From the NCBI GenBank assembly GCA_934255545.1, contig CAKQOE010000027.1, forward strand, positions 1 to 33,338: a stretch of DNA of 33,338 bases, written 5' to 3'. Below the pieces are notes generated by a model. That model ran no database searches. It was not told the DNA's origin and was given only the letters and a program-made list of their open reading frames with translations. Position numbers and translations under genes: made by a program. Positions 21,718 through 29,909 of the stretch are shown in pieces (the first letter of the stretch is position 1; every line of letters starts with the position of its first letter). Source of the DNA: an uncultured Clostridia bacterium. GTDB lineage: Bacteria; Bacillota; Clostridia; Peptostreptococcales; Anaerovoracaceae.

Positions 21718-22905
21718 ATGCTCGCATATCTTGACAACAGCGCGACTACGCGCCAGAGCGAGGAAGCGACGCGCGCCATGATCGACGCCGTTCATGATTC
21801 ATTCGGAAATCCGAGTTCGCTCCATCGTCTGGGAGTGGATTCAGAAAAACTGGTAAAGGCATCTAGAAAAAAGCTCGCCGCAGCTGCGGGAGCAAAAGAC
21901 GATGAGATATATTTCACATCAGGCGGGACTGAATCGGATAATACTGCCATATTCGGCGCATACATGATGCTGCGCCGTCAGGGCAATCATATAATTACCA
22001 CAGAGATAGAGCACCCGGCAGTTCTTGAGTGCTTCAAGCGTCTCAGACAGCAGGGCGCCGAGGTGACATATATAGGCGTTGATGAGCGCGGCTTCATAAA
22101 CATGGACGAGCTCGCATCGGCAATAAACGATGATACGATACTCGTATCTGTAATGCACGCAAACAATGAGTCAGGCGCCGTGCAGCCGATAGCAGACATA
22201 GCAGCGCTCGTAAAGAAAAAGTCAGACAAGGCTGTATTTCACTGCGACGCTGTGCAGTCATACGGCAAGATACCTGTAAATGCTGACGCGTCAGGCATAG
22301 ACCTGCTGAGCGCCAGCGCTCACAAGATACACGGCCCGAAAGGCATGGGACTGCTTTACGTCAGAAAAGACCTGCATCTGCCGCCGTATCTCGTAGGCGG
22401 AGGTCAGGAGCGCGGCATGCGCTCAGGTACGGAAAACGTTCCGGGCATAGCGGGATTCGGAGCAGCAGCCGGCGCTGCATTTGGAAATATGTCAGAAAAT
22501 TACAAAAAAGTGACGGAGCTGCGCGACAGACTACTTTCAGGCATCACATCGGAAATAGGCGATATAAAGATAAACAGCCCTGTAGACGCAGGCAGAGCGT
22601 GTATGCCGCACATCCTCAACGTGAGCTTTCTCGGAACACGCGGCGAAGTGCTGCTCCATATGCTCGAGCAGTCAGACATATATGTTTCGACCGGATCGGC
22701 ATGCTCATCGCACAAAAAAGGCGGCAGCCACGTGCTTACAGCCATGGGTCTCACGCCCGACGAGATAGAAGGCGCAGTCCGCTTCAGCCTGTCACCGTAT
22801 AATACTGTTGAAGAGATAGATTACGCGGTAGAAAAGCTCAAGAAGGCAGTCGCCAGCAACAGAAGGATGCTCGGACTGGCTAATAAAAAGGGCTGCAGAA
22901 GATAA
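21718..22905 (+). CDS. Cysteine desulfurase (NifS/NifZ-type)
   Basis: 395 residues. It is a PLP enzyme that takes sulfur from cysteine, giving alanine and an enzyme persulfide. It shows LDNSATTR at the start, TEIEHPAVLEC, the PLP lysine in SAHKIHGPKG (Lys203) and the catalytic cysteine in STGSACSSHKKGG (Cys329). The start at 21718 lies 11 bases after AAGGGGGAAA; an ATG at 21688 has no site. thiI follows directly. In Bacillus such a desulfurase (NifZ) serves ThiI as dedicated sulfur donor for 4-thiouridine in tRNA, and that is the likely role here. Confidence 0.93.
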   Translation: MLAYLDNSATTRQSEEATRAMIDAVHDSFGNPSSLHRLGVDSEKLVKASRKKLAAAAGAKDDEIYFTSGGTESDNTAIFGAYMMLRRQGNHIITTEIEHPAVLECFKRLRQQGAEVTYIGVDERGFINMDELASAINDDTILVSVMHANNESGAVQPIADIAALVKKKSDKAVFHCDAVQSYGKIPVNADASGIDLLSASAHKIHGPKGMGLLYVRKDLHLPPYLVGGGQERGMRSGTENVPGIAGFGAAAGAAFGNMSENYKKVTELRDRLLSGITSEIGDIKINSPVDAGRACMPHILNVSFLGTRGEVLLHMLEQSDIYVSTGSACSSHKKGGSHVLTAMGLTPDEIEGAVRFSLSPYNTVEEIDYAVEKLKKAVASNRRMLGLANKKGCRR

Positions 22906-22931
22906 GCGGCGGCGCGCTGCGTGCGCGTGAA

Positions 22932-22947
22932 CGGGCGGTGACGCCCG
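22932..22947 (+). other. GTGA-loop hairpin between desulfurase and thiI
   Basis: CGGGCG-GTGA-CGCCCG, a perfect 6-bp stem with a GNRA-type tetraloop and no U-tract. Confidence 0.5.
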
Positions 22948-22996
22948 CAGGATACCGAATTATTTAATTGTTGAATATAGCAAGGAGAATCCATTA

Positions 22997-24184
22997 ATGG
23001 AAGAAAAAAATACATTTATAGTAAGATGCGGAGAAGTCGCTCTTAAAGGCATGAACAAGCCGTATTTTGAGCGAGTGCTCGTTCAGCGTATATCAAAGGC
23101 GCTCAAAAAGTATGACGGTGCAGAGGTAAAAAGACAGGAAGGACTTATATTCGTCCACACTCCGGCGGAGTACGACGTTGAGGCTGTCATCACAGACATT
23201 TCAAAGGTATTTGGCGTAGCGTCCGTGAGCCACGCCGTAGAAGTAGATTCAGAGATCGGCGCTATAGAAGAAAAGGCCGGCGAGTATATGCTCGACCTTA
23301 TGAAAAAGCGCGATATAAAGACATTTAAAGTAGAAGTAAAGCGCGCGGACAAGACGTTCCCTATGGAATCGCCGCGCATAGCAAAGGAAGTAGGCGGCGC
23401 AGTCCTCAAGGCATGCCAGGTCCTCAAGGTAGACGTACATCACCCTGACTGCGTCCTTTACGTTAACGTCAGGAAAAAGGGCTCGTTCATATTTGCCGAC
23501 AAGATAAAAGGCTTCGGCGGACTTCCGCTCGGCACTAACGGCAAGGGTCTCATACTGCTCTCAGGCGGCATAGACAGCCCGGTAGCAGCATGGATGATGG
23601 CAAAGCGCGGCATGATGATCGAGGCTGTTCACTTCCATTCATATCCGTACACGAGCGAAAGAGCGCGCGATAAAGTACATGACCTGGCACGCATCGTTGC
23701 GGGCTACTGCGGCCGCATAAAAGTTCATTCCATAAATTTACTGGAAATACAGGAAGCCATCGGCGAGCACTGCCCGGAGGACGAAATGACGATCCTCTCA
23801 AGACGCTTCATGATGAAGATCGCTGAGAGAGTAGCGCGCCATAACAACTGCGACATGCTCATCACAGGCGAAAACATCGGACAGGTAGCGAGCCAGACAG
23901 TCCAGGGGCTCGTAGTCACAGACAACGCCGTTGACATGCCGGTCATGAGACCGCTCATCGCGTTCGATAAAGTGGACATCATGGAGATCGCCCAGAAGAT
24001 CGGCACGTTCGAGACATCGATCCAGCCGTTCGAGGACTGCTGCACGGTATTCCTGCCAAAGCACCCTGTCACAAAGCCGAAGCTCGAAAACATACTCGCA
24101 TCAGAGTCGAAGCTCGACGTCGAGGGCCTCATACAGTCAGCGCTCGAAACTCGCGACACCGTGATCATCGATCCTGAATATTAA
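22997..24184 (+). CDS. thiI: tRNA 4-thiouridine synthase ThiI
   Basis: 395 residues. It adenylates and thiolates U8 of tRNA; in some bacteria it also supplies thiazole sulfur. It has an N-terminal ferredoxin-like/THUMP region (about 1-165) and a PP-loop ATPase with LLSGGIDSPVAAW (about 187-199). Near the C-terminus DCCTVFLPKHP contains the conserved cysteine. The protein ends there, without the rhodanese domain of the E. coli enzyme, so it must take sulfur straight from a desulfurase such as the one encoded upstream. AAGGAGA precedes the ATG. Confidence 0.95.
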   Translation: MEEKNTFIVRCGEVALKGMNKPYFERVLVQRISKALKKYDGAEVKRQEGLIFVHTPAEYDVEAVITDISKVFGVASVSHAVEVDSEIGAIEEKAGEYMLDLMKKRDIKTFKVEVKRADKTFPMESPRIAKEVGGAVLKACQVLKVDVHHPDCVLYVNVRKKGSFIFADKIKGFGGLPLGTNGKGLILLSGGIDSPVAAWMMAKRGMMIEAVHFHSYPYTSERARDKVHDLARIVAGYCGRIKVHSINLLEIQEAIGEHCPEDEMTILSRRFMMKIAERVARHNNCDMLITGENIGQVASQTVQGLVVTDNAVDMPVMRPLIAFDKVDIMEIAQKIGTFETSIQPFEDCCTVFLPKHPVTKPKLENILASESKLDVEGLIQSALETRDTVIIDPEY

Positions 24185-24218
24185 AAAATGCAGTAAATGG
24201 CTGCGCCGCACAGGAAAC

Positions 24219-24232
24219 GCGCGTCACCGCGC
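24219..24232. other. TCAC/GTGA-loop hairpin after thiI
   Basis: GCGCG-TCAC-CGCGC, a perfect 5-bp stem within a GC-rich spacer (24185-24283). On the minus strand the loop reads GTGA. Confidence 0.45.
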
Positions 24233-24283
24233 GGACAGGCCTGCCGGCCGGCATTTAAAATAAAAATGGAAAGGGGATAAAAA

Positions 24284-25717
24284 ATGTCAGAAATGGAAAA
24301 AGCAGCAGAAACAGCTGCAGAAGATGTGAAAGACGAAAAAAAGAAAGCGGATGCAGCATGGAAAGACGCGACTCCTGAGCTTAAAAAGGAGATCATGGAC
24401 TTTGCAGAAGGATACATGAGGTTCCTTGACGATGCAAAGACAGAGCGCGAAGCAGTCAGGACTATCGTCAGCATGGCTGACGCAGCAGGCTTCAGAAACA
24501 TTAATGACGCAGCGGAGCTCAAGCCTGGCGACTGCGTTTACGGAGTAAACAAAAATAAATCAATATATCTCGCAGTTATAGGAAAGCAGCCGCTCACGCA
24601 GGGCTTCAACGCAGTAGGCGCCCACATAGACGCGCCGAGACTCGACCTCAAGCAGAACCCGCTTTACGAGGACAGCGGCCTCGCTCTTCTCAAGACGCAT
24701 TACTACGGCGGTATAAAAAAATACCAGTGGACTACAGTTCCACTGGCGCTTCACGGAGTAGTCGCGCTCACAGACGGCACTGTAGTTGACGTAAAGATCG
24801 GCGAAGACGAGAACGACCCTGTATTCCTCGTGACAGACCTGCTCCCTCATCTCGCGGCAAAGCAGAACGCAAAGAAGCTCGCAGAGGGCGTTCCTGCGGA
24901 AAACCTCAATATCCTCATAGGCTCTATGCCGGGCGAGGACGCTGACAGCGACCCTGTAAAGACTGCGATACTTGACATACTCAAGGAAAAGTACGGCATG
25001 GAAGAAGAAGACTTCAGAAGCGCCGAGATAGAAGCAGTCCCTGCAGCAAAGGCGCGCTCACTCGGCCTTGACCGCAGCATGGTAGCAGCATACGGTCAGG
25101 ATGACAGAGTCTGCGCTTATCCGTCATTTGTGGCTCTCATGGACATAGCGGAAGCCTCAGAAGCTCCTGAAAGGACAGCAGTATGCATACTGTCAGATAA
25201 GGAAGAAATAGGAAGCGTTGGAAACACAGGAATGGAATCGCACAACTTCGAGCTTTTCCTGATGGATGTGCTGGAAAAAACAGGTATAGTAAACCCTTAC
25301 GCGCTCCAGAGGACATTCTCGGCGTCAAGAGCGCTTTCAGCAGACGTTACGGCAGCATTTGACCCGAACTATCCGGAAGTCATGGAAAAGCGCAACGCGG
25401 CGTTCATGGGCAGGGGCATCAGTCTTAAGAAGTACACGGGAGCGCGCGGAAAGTCAGGCGCGTCAGACGCAAACGCAGAGTTCGTCGGCTACGTCCGCGG
25501 CGTGTTCAAGGAAGCAGGAGTTACATGCCAGTCCTCAGAGATGGGCAAGGTGGACGAGGGCGGCGGCGGAACTATCGCCTACATCCTCGCAAACAGAGGT
25601 ATGGACGTCCTCGACTGCGGCGTTCCTATCCACTCTATGCACTCGCCGTATGAGTCAGCCAGCAAGTACGATATATATATGGCTTACAAGGGATATAAAG
25701 CTTTTCTGGAAAAATAG
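24284..25717 (+). CDS. M18-family aspartyl-type aminopeptidase
   Basis: 477 residues. It is a cytosolic zinc aminopeptidase of family M18, which removes N-terminal residues (often acidic ones) and usually forms a dodecamer. Metal and catalytic positions are visible in GAHIDAPRLDL (His114, Asp116), in DKEEIGSVGNTGM (catalytic glutamate pair near 307-308) and in the C-terminal HSMHSPYE (His450). The first 25 residues are Ala/Glu/Lys-rich and variable. AAGGGG precedes the ATG. It begins a tight run with the next two genes (gaps of 17 and 23 bases). Confidence 0.93.
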   Translation: MSEMEKAAETAAEDVKDEKKKADAAWKDATPELKKEIMDFAEGYMRFLDDAKTEREAVRTIVSMADAAGFRNINDAAELKPGDCVYGVNKNKSIYLAVIGKQPLTQGFNAVGAHIDAPRLDLKQNPLYEDSGLALLKTHYYGGIKKYQWTTVPLALHGVVALTDGTVVDVKIGEDENDPVFLVTDLLPHLAAKQNAKKLAEGVPAENLNILIGSMPGEDADSDPVKTAILDILKEKYGMEEEDFRSAEIEAVPAAKARSLGLDRSMVAAYGQDDRVCAYPSFVALMDIAEASEAPERTAVCILSDKEEIGSVGNTGMESHNFELFLMDVLEKTGIVNPYALQRTFSASRALSADVTAAFDPNYPEVMEKRNAAFMGRGISLKKYTGARGKSGASDANAEFVGYVRGVFKEAGVTCQSSEMGKVDEGGGGTIAYILANRGMDVLDCGVPIHSMHSPYESASKYDIYMAYKGYKAFLEK

Positions 25718-25734
25718 ATAGAGGATGACATAAT

Positions 25735-26415
25735 ATGGAAGACTTAAAGATAACATGGAAAGGACACGCGTGCTTCGAGTTCACGTGCGGAGATCATACT
25801 GCAGTCATAGACCCGTACAGAGAAGTGCCGGGTTATCCGCCGCTGGAGCTCGAGGCCGGCGAAGTGTACGCAAGCCACACGCAGCATGACGATCACGGAT
25901 ATTTTGAAGCTGTAAAGCTCGTAGCGCAGCCGGGAAAGTCGCCGTTTAAAGTTACGACGGTGGATACGTTCCACGATCCTGAGGGAGGCGCGCTCAGAGG
26001 CAGAAATAAGATAACGCTCATAGAAGCAGGCGGCGTGCGCCTGGCGCACTTCGGCGATCTCGGCCACGAACTTTCGGACGAGCAGCTTGAAGCAGTAAAA
26101 GGCTCGGATATCATCATGATACCTGTAGGCGGATTTTATACAATAGACGGCGTTCAGGCGGCTCGTCTTGCGGAAGCGACCGGCGCAAAGCTCATAGTAC
26201 CGATGCATTTCCGCAGCGGTGACAAAGGTTTTGATGTTATAGATACGCCGGATGCGTTTATAAACGCGCTCGATGCTGATATAACGAGATATGATGCTGA
26301 CGACAATGTTATAAAGGTGGCTGACCGTCACGCTTACGTGTCTGCCGGCGGCGATACTGTCGGCATAGACCTTGACGGCGCGGGACGCGCAGCTGTTTTA
26401 CTGCATTTTAATTAG
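25735..26415 (+). CDS. UPF0173 metal-dependent hydrolase (MBL fold)
   Basis: 226 residues, the usual length for the family. It has the metallo-beta-lactamase fold: GHACFEF at the start, the metal motif SHTQHDDHGY (a T-x-H-x-D-H variant), HFGDLGH and a late MHFRSGD. The substrate is unknown for the family; Bacillus YtkL is a homologue. It is likely cotranscribed with the aminopeptidase gene upstream, 17 bases away. Confidence 0.9.
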   Translation: MEDLKITWKGHACFEFTCGDHTAVIDPYREVPGYPPLELEAGEVYASHTQHDDHGYFEAVKLVAQPGKSPFKVTTVDTFHDPEGGALRGRNKITLIEAGGVRLAHFGDLGHELSDEQLEAVKGSDIIMIPVGGFYTIDGVQAARLAEATGAKLIVPMHFRSGDKGFDVIDTPDAFINALDADITRYDADDNVIKVADRHAYVSAGGDTVGIDLDGAGRAAVLLHFN

Positions 26416-26438
26416 ATTTAAGTGGGATCGGAGTAAAA

Positions 26439-26918
26439 ATGTTAGCAACTTTAGAAGCAGATTATATCGGCAGAGTCCTGCTTACTTTCCTTGTTTCGAT
26501 GGTGCCTGTTGTTGAACTCAGGGGAGGCATACCGTTCGGAACAGCGCTCGGGCTGGATCCTGTCAGCGCGGCTGTGGCAGCCATACTGGGGAATCTTGTG
26601 CCGGTACCGTTTATAATACTGTTCATAAGACACATATTCGACTGGCTGCGCAGGTACGATAAGCCGCGCGCTCTCGTCGAAAAATTTGAAAAGAAGGCGC
26701 ATCTGAAAAGCAAAAATGTAATAAAATACCAGACATTCGGCCTGTGCCTTTTCGTGGCCCTGCCGCTGCCCGGCACCGGAGCGTGGACAGGCGCCCTAAT
26801 CGCAGCGATACTCGATATGCGCTTAAAGCGCGCTATGCCGTCCATCATACTCGGCGTCATCATCGCAGCGACCATAGTAACGTGCGTGACACGCGGCGTA
26901 GTTGCAGCTCTGTTCTAA
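26439..26918 (+). CDS. Small multidrug export family membrane protein
   Basis: 159 residues. Several hydrophobic segments surround the conserved MVPVVELRGGIPFG motif near the N-terminus and LFVALPLPGTGAWTGALIA in the middle, typical of the family annotated as small multidrug export proteins (COG2426). The name reflects old annotation rather than proven transport. GGAG lies before the ATG. It is the last gene of the three-gene run. Confidence 0.88.
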   Translation: MLATLEADYIGRVLLTFLVSMVPVVELRGGIPFGTALGLDPVSAAVAAILGNLVPVPFIILFIRHIFDWLRRYDKPRALVEKFEKKAHLKSKNVIKYQTFGLCLFVALPLPGTGAWTGALIAAILDMRLKRAMPSIILGVIIAATIVTCVTRGVVAALF

Positions 26919-26984
26919 ACAGCGTAAATGCAGCGATGCAGCCGGCAGGCAAGCGCGCAATATCTATAACTAATAACAAATAAC

Positions 26985-27038
26985 AAACCGTCGGAGCAGA
27001 CGACCGGTCACCCGGTCAGAAGGCCCGGCGGTTTTTTT
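26985..27038 (+). terminator. Branched intrinsic terminator
   Basis: The outer stem AAACCGTCGG (26985-26994) pairs with CCGGCGGTTT (27025-27034, one T·G pair) and is followed by a 7-base T-run. Inside it sits a second hairpin ACCGG-TCAC-CCGGT (27003-27016). It closes the M18/UPF0173/export run. Confidence 0.8.
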
Positions 27039-27063
27039 ATAGACAGACCGGAAATGTTAATTG

Positions 27064-27080
27064 TGTTATTTTAAATAACA
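27064..27080. promoter_or_regulatory. Candidate operator O1 (perfect 17-bp palindrome)
   Basis: TGTTATTT-T-AAATAACA, perfect 8+1+8 symmetry. The size and form suit a dimeric XRE-type repressor. Confidence 0.6.
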
Positions 27081-27096
27081 TATAAATGCCCGGATA

Positions 27097-27113
27097 TGTA
27101 ATTTAAAATAACA
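27097..27113. promoter_or_regulatory. Candidate operator O2
   Basis: TGTAATTT-A-AAATAACA, with one arm mismatch relative to O1. Its centre is 33 bp from that of O1, about three helical turns. Confidence 0.55.
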
Positions 27114-27179
27114 AAAAACGAAAAAATCCCGGAAAAACAAAAAAATATACGCATATACGAAATAAACTCCGCATATCGG

Positions 27180-27208
27180 TTGACATAAAATAATTTTTAA
27201 TATAACAT
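27180..27208 (+). promoter_or_regulatory. Possible promoter of HTH-RmlA operon
   Basis: A perfect TTGACA (27180-27185). The -10 is less clear: TAACAT (27203-27208) at 17 bases, or TATAAC at 15. It lies between O2 and O3. Confidence 0.45.
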
Positions 27209-27241
27209 AAAAAAGTACTTTAATTTTGCAGTAGATTCAAA

Positions 27242-27258
27242 TGTTGTTTTAAATAACA
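27242..27258. promoter_or_regulatory. Candidate operator O3
   Basis: TGTTGTTT-T-AAATAACA, with one arm mismatch relative to O1. It lies just downstream of the promoter candidate, where a bound protein would block transcription. Confidence 0.55.
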
Positions 27259-27280
27259 TTTAACTGAGATTTAAAAACAG

Positions 27281-27311
27281 TTTAATATATTGCCGCAGTA
27301 TATATATTAAA
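27281..27311. repeat. AT-rich inverted repeat
   Basis: TTTAATATAT (27281-27290) and ATATATTAAA (27302-27311), perfect 10-bp arms 11 bases apart. It is distinct in sequence from the operators. Confidence 0.6.
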
Positions 27312-27322
27312 TGATCCTGAAT

Positions 27323-27395
27323 GCAGAGGATGATCCTGCGGGACGGTCTTCGTATGATTTTATACGGTCTGCTTTTATGTAGATCATCCTGCTGC
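27323..27395 (+). promoter_or_regulatory. Long-stem leader hairpin upstream of HTH-RmlA
   Basis: GCAGAGGATGATC (27323-27335) pairs with GATCATCCT-g-CTGC (27382-27395, one bulged G), giving a 13-bp stem. An inner hairpin CGTAT-GATTTT-ATACG (27351-27366) sits inside. A 9-base direct repeat ATGATCCTG (27311 and 27330) offers an alternative partner. The structure ends 29 bases before the start codon. Confidence 0.45.
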
Positions 27396-27423
27396 GGTCA
27401 GCATATATCGGAGGTACTTTATT

Positions 27424-28506
27424 ATGAAGAAATTATCAGGAAAACTGCTCGCGCAGACAGTTGTTTCCATAAGAAAAGAAAAGGGCATGACGCAGGCTCA
27501 GCTTGCAGAGGCTACAGGTATAAACAGAGCCATGCTCTCACGCCTTGAGTCAGAGGATTACGTACCATCTGTTGAGCAGATGCAGGCGCTCGGCGATATT
27601 CTCGGATTTGAGCCGGTAGACATGTTTATAGAAGAAAGCGGCAGAAAGAACGTAAAAGGTATAATACTCGCAGCCGGAAAGGGAACGCGTATGTATCCTA
27701 TGACGATGCCCGTGTGCAAGCCGCTCATACCCGTGTACGACAAGCCGCTCATATACTACCCGCTCGCAGTCCTGCTGCAGGCCGGCATAAGAGACGTCCT
27801 CATAATCGTCCCGCCTGACGAGATGTACTCGTTCATAAAGCTGTTCGGCGACGGCTCAGACCTTGGCATAAACATCACATACAAGATACAGAAAGTCCAG
27901 AGAGGCATAGCCGACGCATTCATAATAGGAAAAAGCTTCATCGGTGACGATGACGTCTGCCTCATACTCGGAGACAATATATTTTACGGAGACGGTCTCG
28001 CAGAGTGCCTGCAGAAAGCCAGAGAAAACAAAGGCACAACGATATTCGGTTACTACGTAGAGGACCCGCACCCGTTCGGAGTAGTAGAGTTCGATGAAAA
28101 CGGCAAAGCAGTATCCATAGAAGAAAAACCGGCAGAGCCGAGATCGAACTATATAGTTCCCGGACTGTATTTTTATGACAACAGCGTGGTCGAGATAGCC
28201 GAAAACGTGCAGCCGTCAGAGCGCGGTGAGCTTGAGATAACAAGCGTGAACAACGAGTATCTCAGGCGCGGCGACCTCAACGTAGTAACGCTCGGCAGAG
28301 ACTTCACGTGGCTTGATGCAGGAAGCGCAGAAAGCCTGCTGCGCTCAGCAAACACCATAATGGACATCCAGAAGCGCACAGGAAGGCAGGTAGCCTGCCT
28401 CGAAGAGATAGCCTACAAAATGGGATACATAGACAGAGAACAGCTCCGCGCAGTCGCCGAGAGCATGAAAAAGACGACATACGGACAGTATATACTGGGA
28501 CTGTAG
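27424..28506 (+). CDS. XRE-type HTH fused to RmlA-like nucleotidyltransferase
   Basis: 360 residues. Residues about 11-68 form an XRE/Cro-type helix-turn-helix (RKEKGMTQAQLAEATGINRA, then a LSRLES recognition region). Residues 77-360 are a full glucose-1-phosphate thymidylyltransferase-like enzyme: GIILAAGKGTRMYP (79-92), KPLIPVYDKPLIYYPL, LGDNIFYGDGL with metal-binding Asp, and a late TWLDAGS. The expected reaction is dTTP (or another NTP) plus glucose-1-phosphate to NDP-glucose. Deviations from classic RmlA include KP for KQ after the loop and VQRGIADAF for the usual P.GLAQAF. The site GGAGG lies 11 bases before the ATG. No rmlB, C or D is nearby; pgi, pgm and galE follow. The fusion suggests a metabolite-sensing regulator that may also be an enzyme. 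Confidence 0.9.
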   Translation: MKKLSGKLLAQTVVSIRKEKGMTQAQLAEATGINRAMLSRLESEDYVPSVEQMQALGDILGFEPVDMFIEESGRKNVKGIILAAGKGTRMYPMTMPVCKPLIPVYDKPLIYYPLAVLLQAGIRDVLIIVPPDEMYSFIKLFGDGSDLGINITYKIQKVQRGIADAFIIGKSFIGDDDVCLILGDNIFYGDGLAECLQKARENKGTTIFGYYVEDPHPFGVVEFDENGKAVSIEEKPAEPRSNYIVPGLYFYDNSVVEIAENVQPSERGELEITSVNNEYLRRGDLNVVTLGRDFTWLDAGSAESLLRSANTIMDIQKRTGRQVACLEEIAYKMGYIDREQLRAVAESMKKTTYGQYILGL

Positions 28507-28517
28507 GTGGCCGCAGC

Positions 28518-29879
28518 ATGTCCATAACATTCAATACACAGTATCTTAAAGGATACATCACCGAAGAAGAGCTGGCTCCGGTAATGCAGAAAGCAAAAAA
28601 AGCGGCAGCCGAGCTGGCCGGCGACACGTGCAGGGATGCAGCCATGACAGCCTGGCGCACGCTTCCCGCAGACACAGGCAGAGCAGAGCTTGCGCATATA
28701 AAAGATACAGCGGCGCGTATCCGAAAAAACAGCACCGCCCTCATAGTCATAGGCATAGGCGGCTCGTACCTCGGAGGCCGCGCAGCACTGGAATTTTTAG
28801 GAAGCCGCTACCGCAATGATTTCGCAGACGTAAAAATATACTTCATAGGCACATCGCTGTGCCCGGAGGCATTGAGCAATGTAATGCGCATATGCGACCG
28901 CCAGGCGGACGTAAGCGTAAACGTCATTTCAAAATCAGGAACAACGACAGAGCCGGCCATAGCATTCAGATTTTTCAAAGACTACATGGAAAAACGCTAC
29001 GGCCGTGAGGAAGCGTCAAAGCGCATATATGTAACGACAGACGCAGAGCGCGGCACACTGCGCGCGCTGGCGCGCCGCGAAGGCTACGAAACATTCACTA
29101 TACCGTCAGGCGTTGGAGGAAGGTACTCGGTGCTCACAGCAGTCGGACTGCTGCCTGTGGCAGTTGGCGGATTTGACGTAGACCTTATCATGGAGGGCGC
29201 CCGCGACGCCCAGGAGCGCTACGACCGCGCCGATGACAACGATGCCAACAAATACGCAGCCATACGCAACCTCCTGTATCAGAAGGGCAAGAAAATAGAG
29301 CTCTTTACATGCTGCGACTCGTCGCTTACGATATTCAACGGATGGCTCCGCCAGCTTTTCGGCGAGAGCGAAGGCAAGGACGGCAAGGGCATATACCCCG
29401 ACGCCATCCTGTTTTCAACAGATATGCACTCCATGGGCCAGTATATACAGGACGGCGAGCGCCTTATGTTTGAGACAGGCATAGTCTTTAACGAAGGCAG
29501 GCATAACCTCCTCATGGACGAAAAGGAAGACGACTCCGACAACCTCAACTATCTGGCCGGACGCACGCTTTTCAATATAAACAGAGTATCTATAGAAGCA
29601 GCGCTGCAGGCCCACAGCCGCGGCGGCGTGCCGTGCATGCTCATAGAAGGCAGATACCCGAACGAGTACCATCTCGGCGAGCTCATATACTTCTTTGAGC
29701 ACGCGTGCGCAGTATCGGGGCTCATCCTCGGCGTAGACCCGTTCGACCAGCCGGGAGTGGATGTCTATAAAAACAGCATGTTCACGCTGCTCGGAAAGCC
29801 GGGGTACGAGACTTCAGAACAGTCAAAAATGTCAAAGCGGCCGGAGCCGTCAGACCGCGGCCCGGAAAAAGGAGAATAA
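28518..29879 (+). CDS. pgi: Glucose-6-phosphate isomerase
   Basis: 453 residues, as in Bacillus-type enzymes. It interconverts glucose-6-phosphate and fructose-6-phosphate. It shows IGIGGSYLGGRAALEFL with the phosphate-binding glycines, VISKSGTTTEPAIAFR, the GGRYSVLTAVGLLP block typical of the family, and a late GVDPFDQPGVDVYKN. It starts 11 bases after the HTH-RmlA stop with AGGTGG overlapping that gap, so the two are in one operon. Confidence 0.96.
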   Translation: MSITFNTQYLKGYITEEELAPVMQKAKKAAAELAGDTCRDAAMTAWRTLPADTGRAELAHIKDTAARIRKNSTALIVIGIGGSYLGGRAALEFLGSRYRNDFADVKIYFIGTSLCPEALSNVMRICDRQADVSVNVISKSGTTTEPAIAFRFFKDYMEKRYGREEASKRIYVTTDAERGTLRALARREGYETFTIPSGVGGRYSVLTAVGLLPVAVGGFDVDLIMEGARDAQERYDRADDNDANKYAAIRNLLYQKGKKIELFTCCDSSLTIFNGWLRQLFGESEGKDGKGIYPDAILFSTDMHSMGQYIQDGERLMFETGIVFNEGRHNLLMDEKEDDSDNLNYLAGRTLFNINRVSIEAALQAHSRGGVPCMLIEGRYPNEYHLGELIYFFEHACAVSGLILGVDPFDQPGVDVYKNSMFTLLGKPGYETSEQSKMSKRPEPSDRGPEKGE

Positions 29880-29909
29880 AGTAAAAAACTTACAGTAAGG
29901 TATAAGAAT

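Larger units (their letters stand above)
27039..27423 (+). other. AT-rich regulatory region upstream of HTH-RmlA gene
   Basis: 385 bases without a gene, far more AT-rich than its surroundings. It contains the three 17-bp palindromes, a promoter candidate, an inverted repeat and a structured leader listed separately. A frame starting at 27321 lacks a ribosome site and overlaps the real gene. Confidence 0.6.

Noticed and set aside
27321..27548. 75-codon plus-strand frame starting in the HTH-RmlA leader
   Set aside because: It has no ribosome site and overlaps the HTH domain in another frame; its composition looks like a shadow.
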